In this document: positions 24,324 to 30,395 of the stretch, in pieces | Layout of the letters: every line of letters starts with the position of its first letter | Numbering within the stretch: position 1 is the stretch's first letter | Origin: CALMKX01 sp036274895 | GTDB taxonomy: Bacteria; Acidobacteriota; Thermoanaerobaculia; Multivoradales; SZUA-115 | DNA length: 64,000 nt | Reading direction: 5' to 3' | NCBI GenBank assembly: GCA_036274895.1 | Contig: DASUEU010000027.1 | Coordinates: 253,053-317,052 of the forward strand | Notes under the pieces: generated by a model | Databases searched by the model: none | The model's input: the letters and a program-made list of their open reading frames with translations, nothing else | Told to the model about the DNA's origin: nothing | Translations under genes and position numbers: made by a program

Positions 24324-25672
24324 GGTCGCTCGCCAAGGTCTCGGTGGCGGTGCTGTCCTGGAACGGCCGCCAGCACCTCGAAGCTTGCCTGCCCGCCCTC
24401 GCCGCCCAGCAGGATCCCGGTGTGCCGTGGGAGGTCTTGGTGCTGGACAACGGCTCCACGGACGGCACGGCCGAGTGGCTGGCCCGAGCCCACCCCAAGG
24501 TGCGCTGCATCGCCAGCCCCGTGAACCTGGGCTTCTGCGCCGGTAACAACCGGCTGGTGGCAGAAGCCGGCGGCGAGGCCGTGGCCCTGCTCAACAACGA
24601 CACCCGCCCCCGGCCTTCGTGGCTGGCGGAGCTGGTGCGCGCCTGGCGCGAGGCCCCGGAGGACGTGGCGGCGGTGTCCGGACTGATCATGGACTGGGAG
24701 GGCGAGCGGCTGGACTTCGCCCGCGGCGCCATGACCTTCGACGGTCACGCCTTCCAGCTTGGCTTCCGCCGCCCCCTCGGCGAGGTCGAGTTGCCACGCG
24801 AGGGGGAGGAGCTGCTCTTCGCCTGCGGCGGCAACGCCTTGGTGTCGAGGGCGAGCTTCCTCGCCGCCGGTGGCTTCGACGAGGACTACTTCGCCTATCT
24901 CGAGGACGTGGACTTGGGCTGGCGCCTGTGGGCTGGCGGCGAGCGGGTGATCTTCGCTCCCGGGGCCGTGGTCCACCACCGCTCGAGCGCCACCTCGGAC
25001 CTGCTGGGGCTGTTCAATCGCGGCTTCCTCTTCGAGAGGAACGCCTTCTTGACCGCCTTCAAGAACTACGACGAAGAGCTGTGGCCCCGCCTGCTGCCGG
25101 CCGTGCTGACGACGTTTCTGGCCCGCACGCAGACGCTGCTCGAGAGCAACAACCCGGGCGGCCCCCTGCTGCGCATCGACCCCTACGCCGGCTGGATCGC
25201 CAACACCGAGAAGCGCCAGCCCGGCACCGGCGGCAACGGCGCCGGCGCGCCGCTTCCGGCAGCGCCCCCACCGGCCGAGCCGGGGTTCTTCGAGGAGTTG
25301 CGGGCCAAGTGGCGGGGTTACGGGGGGCGGGAGCTGGTGCGCCGCGGGCTGGTGAAGGCCGTGAACCGCGTGCTCGGCGCCCGGAACGCCGCCCCCGCCG
25401 CGGTCCAGCTCACGGACGAGCGCTCGATCGCCCAGCTGCGCGCCGCCTCCTACCTGCTCGGCCACCTCGACGCCGCCGCCACCAAGCGCCACGAAGTCCA
25501 AGCCCGCCGCCGCCGCCCCGACCGCGAGATCTTCGAGCGCTTCCCCCTCCTAGTGGTCCCCACCTACCCCGGCGACGAAAAGCTCTTCTCCAGCGAGGGG
25601 TTTCGTTCGCTGCTGGGAGAAGGGGTGCCGGTCGAGCACCGACGGCTGGGGGAGGTGATGGAGGTGGGGTGA
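24320..25672 (+). CDS. Glycosyltransferase family 2 (rhamnosyltransferase-like) with a C-terminal extension
   Basis: 450 aa, again starting at a TTG that overlaps the previous stop (TTGA). The GT-A core has VSVAVLSWNGRQHLEACLPAL, VLVLDNGSTDGTAEWL, NLGFCAGNNR, ALLNNDTRP (DxD-like metal site) and FDEDYFAYLEDVDLGWRL, as in dTDP-rhamnosyltransferases. Residues about 330-450 form an extra region rich in Arg and Ala with no recognised domain, containing PGFFEELRAKWRGYGGRELVRRGLVKA. It is the last gene of the overlapping run that begins at 15611. Confidence 0.88.
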   Translation: MRSLAKVSVAVLSWNGRQHLEACLPALAAQQDPGVPWEVLVLDNGSTDGTAEWLARAHPKVRCIASPVNLGFCAGNNRLVAEAGGEAVALLNNDTRPRPSWLAELVRAWREAPEDVAAVSGLIMDWEGERLDFARGAMTFDGHAFQLGFRRPLGEVELPREGEELLFACGGNALVSRASFLAAGGFDEDYFAYLEDVDLGWRLWAGGERVIFAPGAVVHHRSSATSDLLGLFNRGFLFERNAFLTAFKNYDEELWPRLLPAVLTTFLARTQTLLESNNPGGPLLRIDPYAGWIANTEKRQPGTGGNGAGAPLPAAPPPAEPGFFEELRAKWRGYGGRELVRRGLVKAVNRVLGARNAAPAAVQLTDERSIAQLRAASYLLGHLDAAATKRHEVQARRRRPDREIFERFPLLVVPTYPGDEKLFSSEGFRSLLGEGVPVEHRRLGEVMEVG

Positions 25673-25678
25673 CCTCGT

Positions 25679-25704
25679 CGCCCCGAGCGAAGCCGAGGGG
25701 CCTC
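25679..25704. repeat. Copy of a dispersed palindromic element
   Basis: Just after the glycan operon the bases CCCCGAGCGAAGCCGAGGGG form an imperfect palindrome. The same core, in the other orientation, occurs at about 47328-47354 and in looser form at 27765-27980. It may act as a transcription end for the operon. A U-tract is missing. Confidence 0.45.
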
Positions 25705-25766
25705 CCCGGCGCGCCGGAGGCCAAAAAGGTGGCTGAGCTGGAGTAGCGTCCTGACTGGAGGCCCGA

Positions 25767-25964
25767 ATGAGGCACCACGTGGACCTGCAAGAAACCGAGG
25801 AAGGCTTCAGCGTCTCGATCCCCGCTCTGCCGGGCTGTTGGTCTCAGGGAGCCACGGAGTAGGAGGCGCTCGAGAACATCGAGGATGCCCTGCGGGAGTA
25901 CCTGGCCGCGGCTGAAGCGGTCGGGACCGATCCACTCAGCTCGAAGCGCTCACATCCAGGCTGA
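25767..25964 (+). pseudogene. HicB-family antitoxin, broken by an in-frame stop
   Basis: From the ATG at 25767, with GGAGG five bases upstream, the frame reads a HicB-like start: EEGFSVSIPALPGCWSQGAT. It then hits TAG at 25860-25862, where the family has Glu in TEEEALENI. Beyond the stop the same frame continues EALENIEDALREYLAAAEA, exactly the HicB continuation, and ends at 25962-25964. So a single nonsense change inactivated it. HicB neutralises the HicA mRNA interferase. No hicA is recognisable in the preceding 95 bases. The 3' end overlaps the DUF433 gene on the other strand. Confidence 0.75.
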
Positions 25965-26169
25965 GGCGGACGTGCTTCAGCACCGCCCGCGCCTGATCCA
26001 GGGTGACCCCCGGGAACCACTCCACGAACTCGCCGACCCCAGCGCCGGCCTCCAGGTTCTCGAAGAGTGCGGCGACTGGGATGCGGGTGCCCCGGAAGAC
26101 CCAGGCGCCGCTGGCGCGCCCGGGGTTTCGGTCGACTGCGGGGCAGGCGGACCAGGCTAGCACCGCCAT
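25936..26169 (-). CDS. DUF433 domain protein (antitoxin-like)
   Basis: 77 aa, the usual DUF433 size. The sequence reads VDRNPGRASGAWVFRGTRIPVAALFENLEAGAGVGEFVEWFPGVTLDQARAVLKHV. This contains the hallmark GTRIPV, the Le-G element and the FPGVT-QA helix of the domain. These small winged-helix proteins resemble VapB antitoxins and often sit near PIN-type or Mut7-C toxin genes. No toxin partner is seen next to it here. The 8-10 N-terminal residues (MAVLAWSACP) may overstate the true start. Confidence 0.75.
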   Translation of the reverse strand: MAVLAWSACPAVDRNPGRASGAWVFRGTRIPVAALFENLEAGAGVGEFVEWFPGVTLDQARAVLKHVRLSLDVSASS

Positions 26170-26303
26170 AGCCTATCGGAACGCGGCAGGACAGCAGCCA
26201 ACAACCTCTCGCCAGGGTCGGCGCTCGTCCTAGCCTGCGCGAAGTCAGCGGAAGCAAGTAGAGCTTGCAGGGGCTTTACGGGCTCAGCCAGGTGCGTGGA
26301 CGT

Positions 26304-26324
26304 TGTGCATTGTGCAATGTGCAA
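26304..26324. repeat. Three tandem TGTGCA-type heptamers
   Basis: TGTGCAT, TGTGCAA and TGTGCAA follow one another without gaps, about 180 bases before the start of the DACNV-like gene. The surrounding 26170-26504 stretch has no gene that I can support and is visibly less GC-rich than its flanks. The repeat could be a regulator-binding site or mark an insertion boundary. Confidence 0.5.
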
Positions 26325-26490
26325 TTCTGGGCTTAGATGCGGACTGTTCAGCGAAGATGTGAGTCGACGTGGTCATACCTCAACTCGCTGCAGAGGAACA
26401 ACCCTCAGACACCAAGAGGGCAGACTCCTGAGAGCGAGATAGACCGAGACCAACGAGCGAGTACGCCCAAACGGGCGTTCGGTGTGGTCC

Positions 26491-26496
26491 AGGAGG
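26491..26496 (+). promoter_or_regulatory. Strong Shine-Dalgarno AGGAGG that fixes the start of the DACNV-like gene
   Basis: AGGAGG lies eight bases before the ATG at 26505. The open frame continues upstream to 26337, but that part lacks a ribosome-binding site and looks non-coding. The ATG is therefore preferred. A GTG at 26502 would be too close. Confidence 0.7.
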
Positions 26497-26504
26497 AAAC
26501 TGTG

Positions 26505-27692
26505 ATGGAAACAGATCACAATATCGTCGAAGCCGCCACAAGGAGCTTCCCGCGAACGATCTCAGAAGCGGCCGCCAGTTGGGGAAGGCAGGTACTTGAA
26601 TGCCTGGTGCCGGTGGTTACCACTGCAAGCGTGGCCGCCGAGGAGGGTGAGCTGCAGAGGTTTAGCCTCGCCGTCTACAAAGAAGAGTGGGCCTATGTGC
26701 GGTGCGACTGGCGCTTCTCAACAGCCCTGGACTGCGAACCAAACCAGCTTACAAAGCTGGCTTGCCTGAGCGATGCTGGAAAGACCCACCTGGTGGCAGC
26801 GAGGGTTGACGGCAAGAAGGGTCCGAGAATCATAATCTGGGGTGTCGGGGGCCCCGGCAAGGAGGTCGACCGCCGCCGTGGACCGTGGCTTGCCGAGGAA
26901 CTTCCTTCCGGCGACAGATATTGCTGGATCAGCGCCACAGTCCTGGGACCTGCCACAGTTCTCATCGAGGGATTTGGAAGGGAACTGGCGACCCTGTTCG
27001 AGGGTAAACTTCGCGTCATCCCAACAGACCCACCATTCTCCAAGATCGAGTATGGGGCAAAGCGACCCGTTCGGCGCAATTTCCCAAGCATCACTGTTGG
27101 TGGGGTCTCGGTAGGACCTGGCCTTACACGGGACTACATCATGCTAGATGTGGTCCGTAGACTGACAAGGGAAGTCCTGTTGAGGGCGCAAGGTGGGCTG
27201 CTTGTGTTTGGAGCGCGCTCACGCGGCTCAATTGCCGACACAGCAAAGCTCTTAGATGAGCCACTCAGCTTGGGCGGGCCTTGTTGCGCCTACTGCACCG
27301 CATTGGACTGCCACCGCTCTGGTCAGGGCGGCGGGCCACAGATCGCGACCGCACAAGCGCTCTACCATGATGCAATCAACAATGTAGTGAGAATGTCTCT
27401 GCTCGATGGTGCGGTGTTGATCAACAACCGGCTAGAGGTCATAGGCTTCGGAGCGAAGCTCAAGGGGAAAGAGGCAGCTCCAAAGAGTATCCCGTCAGGC
27501 TCCCAGGGGGGTGAGCCTCTCGATCTCACTGCGAAGGGGACAAGGCACTCATCAGCTGCTAGCTGGGTTCATAGCGGAAGGGGGCGGATGGCGCTCGTCG
27601 TTTCTCAAGACAAACGCGCGCGGCTGTTTGCGAGGAGTAAAGGAGTGGATGAGGTGCGCTATTGGGATGTGATGCCCACCTTCTTCGAGTGA
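26505..27692 (+). CDS. DACNV-like protein: DisA-type nucleotide-cyclase fold domain
   Basis: 395 aa. The C-terminal part resembles the diadenylate-cyclase (DAC/DisA_N) fold. AQGGLLVFGARS is a first strand, LLDGAVLINNRLEVIGFGAKL holds the catalytic-type DGA (Asp301), GTRHSSAASW (345-354) is the RHR-type motif, and MALVVSQDKRARLF is the closing strand. The insert before GTRH and a Cys-rich segment (CCAYCTALDC) are unusual. The first 180 residues are unrecognised. DACNV domains have been proposed as sensors or cyclases in nucleotide-based conflict systems, so this protein may make or sense c-di-AMP-like signals. It stands alone in a lower-GC island, consistent with transfer. Confidence 0.65.
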   Translation: METDHNIVEAATRSFPRTISEAAASWGRQVLECLVPVVTTASVAAEEGELQRFSLAVYKEEWAYVRCDWRFSTALDCEPNQLTKLACLSDAGKTHLVAARVDGKKGPRIIIWGVGGPGKEVDRRRGPWLAEELPSGDRYCWISATVLGPATVLIEGFGRELATLFEGKLRVIPTDPPFSKIEYGAKRPVRRNFPSITVGGVSVGPGLTRDYIMLDVVRRLTREVLLRAQGGLLVFGARSRGSIADTAKLLDEPLSLGGPCCAYCTALDCHRSGQGGGPQIATAQALYHDAINNVVRMSLLDGAVLINNRLEVIGFGAKLKGKEAAPKSIPSGSQGGEPLDLTAKGTRHSSAASWVHSGRGRMALVVSQDKRARLFARSKGVDEVRYWDVMPTFFE

Positions 27693-28022
27693 GCGCTCAA
27701 CCGGTAGCACAGATTCGCACCGTCGGCGCTCAATGCGCCCAGGGATCTGGGTTTCCCTCGCCGCAACCGAGATCCTCCGCTTCGCTCAGGACGACAACGG
27801 GACGCTGTTGGATTGTGGGGCAACCACCTTCTCCCCGTCCCGCCAGGGACGTTCATGAGTAGCGAGGGACCTCGGTCCCTCGTGATGCTGCCGTGGCGCC
27901 CACGCCAGGGAGATCCCTCCGCTGCGCCTCCGGCGCTTCGCGCCTGCGGCTTCGGTCGGGATGACAACGAGGAGGTTGGTGGTGGCCGGGCCGGCGCTAC
28001 ACTCCCGCTCCGGAGGTACCCC
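27693..28022. repeat. Gene-free spacer containing dispersed palindrome-type repeats
   Basis: No gene is supported here. The stretch contains two copies of a repeat unit ending in GACAACG. One lies around 27770-27802 (CTCCGCTTCGCTCAGGACGA). The other lies around 27910-27970 and holds several inverted CTCCGCTGCGCCTCCGG/CTTCGGTCGGGATGA pieces. Similar units are seen near 47280-47355. They look like the interspersed repetitive elements common in high-GC genomes. Confidence 0.5.
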
Positions 28023-28649
28023 ATGCACCGCAACGCCGCCGCTGGCTGGGCCTTGATCTTGGGATCCGTGGGCATGCTCGTCACCATGACCTTCCACCCC
28101 ACCGGAGGGAGCGCCGAGCGCATCGTCCAGCAGGCGACGCTCATCCGGCTCACCCATGGGCTGGCCCTGGCGAGCATCCCGCTGGTGTTCGCCGGATTCC
28201 TCGGCCTCTCCCGCCGGCTCGCGGCGGCGCCGGTGCTCGCGGACCTCGGCCTGGTGGCCTACGGCTTCGGCTCCGTGGCCGGCATGATCGCCGGCACCCT
28301 CAACGGCTTCGTGGCCCCGGCCTTCGTGGCGCGCATTGCGGCGGACGCCGAGGGCAGTGCCACCTTCGGCACGGTACTGCGCTACAGCTTCCACGCCAAC
28401 GCAGCCTTCGCCGTGGTCTCCATGGTGGCTTGGGCCGCGGCGACGTTGCTCTTCTCCCTGGCCATCTGGCGCACCGGTGCGCTAGCTCGCTGGACCGGGG
28501 GCCTGGGGATCCTGCTCGGGGCGCTGGGGCTGGTGGTCGTGCTGGGAGGCCAGCTCGTTCCCACCGTGCACGGCTTCGGGCTCTTCGTCCTCGGCTCTTC
28601 AGCTTGGACGATTGGGGTCGGCGCCCTGCTCTGCCGGCCGAGCCGCTGA
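28023..28649 (+). CDS. Polytopic membrane protein of unknown function
   Basis: 208 aa. The ATG at 28023 is chosen because residues from here are cleanly hydrophobic. Upstream in-frame codons run through the repeat. About six membrane segments are visible, among them AGWALILGSVGMLVTMTF, LTHGLALASIPLVFAGFLGL, LGLVAYGFGSVAGMIAGTLNGFV, AFAVVSMVAWAAATLLFSLAIW, LGILLGALGLVVVLGGQLV and LFVLGSSAWTIGVGALL. I do not recognise the family. Its last 50 bases overlap the 3' end of the convergent DUF1801 gene. Confidence 0.75.
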   Translation: MHRNAAAGWALILGSVGMLVTMTFHPTGGSAERIVQQATLIRLTHGLALASIPLVFAGFLGLSRRLAAAPVLADLGLVAYGFGSVAGMIAGTLNGFVAPAFVARIAADAEGSATFGTVLRYSFHANAAFAVVSMVAWAAATLLFSLAIWRTGALARWTGGLGILLGALGLVVVLGGQLVPTVHGFGLFVLGSSAWTIGVGALLCRPSR

Positions 28650-29000
28650 ACCTCGACGCCGGGCCGCACTTTTCGCGATCCCGGCCCTCACCAGCTTCCG
28701 AACGAGATCCTCCGGCAGCGGGTCCTCGGACTTGAACCGGAGGGTGCCCTTGCCGCTGGTGTCGTAGCCCCCGAGCCCCTCGAGAGCGGCTCCGCTCACG
28801 CCGTAGAGGGCGCAGTGCTTGGCGGCGGCGCCGATCCACAGAAAGACCCGGCCGTCGAGACGGAAGGCGGGGATCTGGTAGCTGATGCACTCCTGGGCCC
28901 CTGGCGCCTCAGCCAGGACGATCTCTCGCAGTCTCTCGAGCGCGGCCCTTTTCTCGGGGCTCAGCGCCGCGAGGTACTCGTCGATGGTCTTGGGTTTCAT
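28599..29000 (-). CDS. DUF1801 (YdhG-like) protein
   Basis: 133 aa. The sequence MKPKTIDEYLAALSPEKRAALERLREIVLAEAPGAQECISYQIPAFRLDGRVFLWIGAAAKHCALY matches the DUF1801 fold, including the E-IsYqiPaf block and the K-HcalY strand. Bacillus YdhG/frataxin-like members bind iron, but for this branch the role is unknown. The C-terminal 20 residues are basic and probably unstructured. Its ATG overlaps the stop of the broken acetyltransferase gene (ATGA), so it was built to be translationally coupled to it. Confidence 0.82.
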   Translation of the reverse strand: MKPKTIDEYLAALSPEKRAALERLREIVLAEAPGAQECISYQIPAFRLDGRVFLWIGAAAKHCALYGVSGAALEGLGGYDTSGKGTLRFKSEDPLPEDLVRKLVRAGIAKSAARRRGSAARPAEQGADPNRPS

Positions 29001-29540
29001 GGCGATTCCTCGATTGGACCGAGTTCCTTGTAGAAGATCGCCGCGTCATGCGGGGTTCCGTCCGGGTCGAGAGCGTATCGGCGAATGGTCCTCGCGTGCG
29101 TCCAGCCCAGGCGTCGATAGAGGCGCTCGGCCGCTTCTCCCCGCTTCGCGTCGAGTGTGAGCAGGCGGGACCCCGCGCGCCGGGCCTCCTCCTCCAGGCC
29201 GAGCATCAGGCGAGCGCCGAGGCCCGAGCGGCGGCGGCTGTGGACCAGCAGCTTTACGATCTCCCCGCGATGCAGCTGGTTCGGTGCCAAGGCTGGATGG
29301 AGTTGCACTGTGCCGACGATCCCGTAGCCGTCGCGCGCCACGAGGAAGATCGCCCGGGGGGGCGACAGAAAGGGCTTTCCGCCATCACGCCTCCGCCTGC
29401 TCGAGCGTGAGCGGCGCGAGAACGCTCACCACTGCGCCGCCCTCGACCGCGTCCACCAGCAGCTCGGCGAGCGAGCGCAGGTCGGCGTCGCGAGCAGGCC
29501 GCGCCAGGCGCTCGAGGGTGGGGGTTGGGGCGGTCATCAT
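28997..29540 (-). pseudogene. GNAT N-acetyltransferase interrupted by a stop and a frameshift
   Basis: From the ATG at 29540 the frame gives a GNAT start (LERLARPARDADLRSLAELLVDAVEGGAVVSVLAPLTLEQAEA). It stops at TGA 29385-29387, where the family continues FWR or WWR. The same frame carries on WRKALSVAP to a run of seven G (plus strand 29356-29362), after which the coding frame shifts by one. Removing one G joins it to AIFLVARDGYGIVGTVQLHPA, and then EIVKLLVHSRRRSGLGARLM, the acetyl-CoA loop. The second half is open to 28997. Two separate defects argue for decay. The homopolymer shift alone could be a sequencing error. Confidence 0.7.
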
Positions 29541-29573
29541 GGTTGGTTGGCGAGCCTCGCGACGTTCGGCGCC

Positions 29574-29589
29574 ATAGCATAAATGCTAT
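29574..29589. promoter_or_regulatory. Perfect palindrome in front of the toxin-antitoxin pair, likely operator
   Basis: ATAGCAT-AA-ATGCTAT is a perfect 7-bp inverted repeat with a 2-base centre, ending nine bases before the toxin start at 29599 and 34 bases from the divergent acetyltransferase start. Position and size suit an operator bound by the XRE antitoxin, giving autoregulation as in HigBA systems. Confidence 0.7.
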
Positions 29590-29598
29590 TGTGCCACC

Positions 29599-29925
29599 GT
29601 GCCCTGGTCGGTCAGCTTTTACAGCGATCGAGTCGAAGCCGAGATTCTGGCCCTCTCTGCCGGTTTCCTGGCTCGCTTCCTGCGCTATGCGGAGAGGATG
29701 GAGACCTACGGCCCCGATCTGGGCATGCCCCACACCCGGGCCATGGGAGCAGGACTCTTCGAGCTACGGATCAAGGCTCCGGAGGGAATCGCACGGATGT
29801 TCTACTGCACGGTCGTGGATCGGCGGATCGTCTTCCTCCACCACTTCGTGAAGAAGACCAACAAGACGCCCCGGAAGGAGCTCGCGGTCGCGCTCCACCG
29901 GATGAAGGACGTGAAAGATGCCTAG
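29599..29925 (+). CDS. HigB-like toxin (Gp49-like/RelE superfamily)
   Basis: 108 aa, GTG start. The sequence has the Gp49-like/DUF891 pattern: a helix ALSAGFLARFLRYAERMETYGP, then MPHTRAMGAGLFELRIKAPEGIARMFYC, then VVDRRIVFLHHFVKKTNKTPRKELAVALHRM. The LFELRI, R-FY, IVFLHHFVKK and the Lys/Arg near the C-terminus form the RelE-type ribosome-dependent mRNA interferase site. The toxin gene precedes the antitoxin and overlaps it by eight bases, the reverse order typical of HigBA. Confidence 0.88.
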   Translation: MPWSVSFYSDRVEAEILALSAGFLARFLRYAERMETYGPDLGMPHTRAMGAGLFELRIKAPEGIARMFYCTVVDRRIVFLHHFVKKTNKTPRKELAVALHRMKDVKDA

Positions 29926-30313
29926 CTCATTGAAGCAATTCCGCGCCCAGGCCCTGGCGCGCCCGGAAGTCAGGAAGGCCTACGACGACCTCGCCGAGGA
30001 GTTCGCCTTCCTCGACGAGGTGCTGAAGGCCCGGGCCGAGTCGGGACTGACGCAGGCAGAGGTCGCCGCGCTGGTGGGCACTACGCAGTCGGCGATCGCC
30101 CGTCTGGAGTCGGCGACGCCGAAGCACTCGCCCTCGATCACCACGCTCCAGCGTTATGCCAAGGCGATCGGCTACAAGGTCGAGATCCGACTGGTCAAGG
30201 AAGAACCGCAGCTGCCCTCATCATCAAGCCGGCGCAACTCCGGGCCGGCGGCGCGACGTTCGCCACAGCCGGCCCAGCCACAGCCCCGGAGGCCGCGGAG
30301 CGGCCGGACGTGA
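29918..30313 (+). CDS. XRE-family antitoxin (HigA-like)
   Basis: 131 aa. The middle holds a helix-turn-helix: ESGLTQAEVAALVGTTQSAIARLESATPKHSPSITTLQRYAKAIGYKVEIRLV. That is the classic HigA/XRE HTH followed by the LrrlAkalG strand. The N-terminal 35 residues (KQFRAQALARPEVRKAYDDLAEEFAF) are the usual pre-HTH segment. The last 30 residues (SSSSRRNSGPAARRSPQPAQP) are Pro, Arg and Ser rich, low-complexity, and may be a read-through extension. It is expected to bind the toxin and the palindrome upstream. Confidence 0.9.
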   Translation: MPSSLKQFRAQALARPEVRKAYDDLAEEFAFLDEVLKARAESGLTQAEVAALVGTTQSAIARLESATPKHSPSITTLQRYAKAIGYKVEIRLVKEEPQLPSSSSRRNSGPAARRSPQPAQPQPRRPRSGRT

Positions 30314-30336
30314 GTTCCCACGCAGAGCGTGGGGAC
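30314..30336. terminator. Hairpin after the toxin-antitoxin genes
   Basis: CCCACGC-AGA-... pairs with GCGTGGG (stem 30317-30323 with 30327-30333) and begins at the antitoxin stop. The element GTTCCCACGCAGAGCGTGGGGA also resembles a widespread dispersed repeat in high-GC genomes. No T-run follows, so termination is plausible but not certain. Confidence 0.5.
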
Positions 30337-30395
30337 GAGGAGAACAAGGAGAGGACTCGGGGACCTGCCGTCGTCGCGGATCAGCGCTGCCCGGC

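Noticed and set aside
26337..26504. Upstream part of the DACNV-like open frame
   Set aside because: No ribosome-binding site, polar low-information sequence, and an ideal AGGAGG before ATG 26505.
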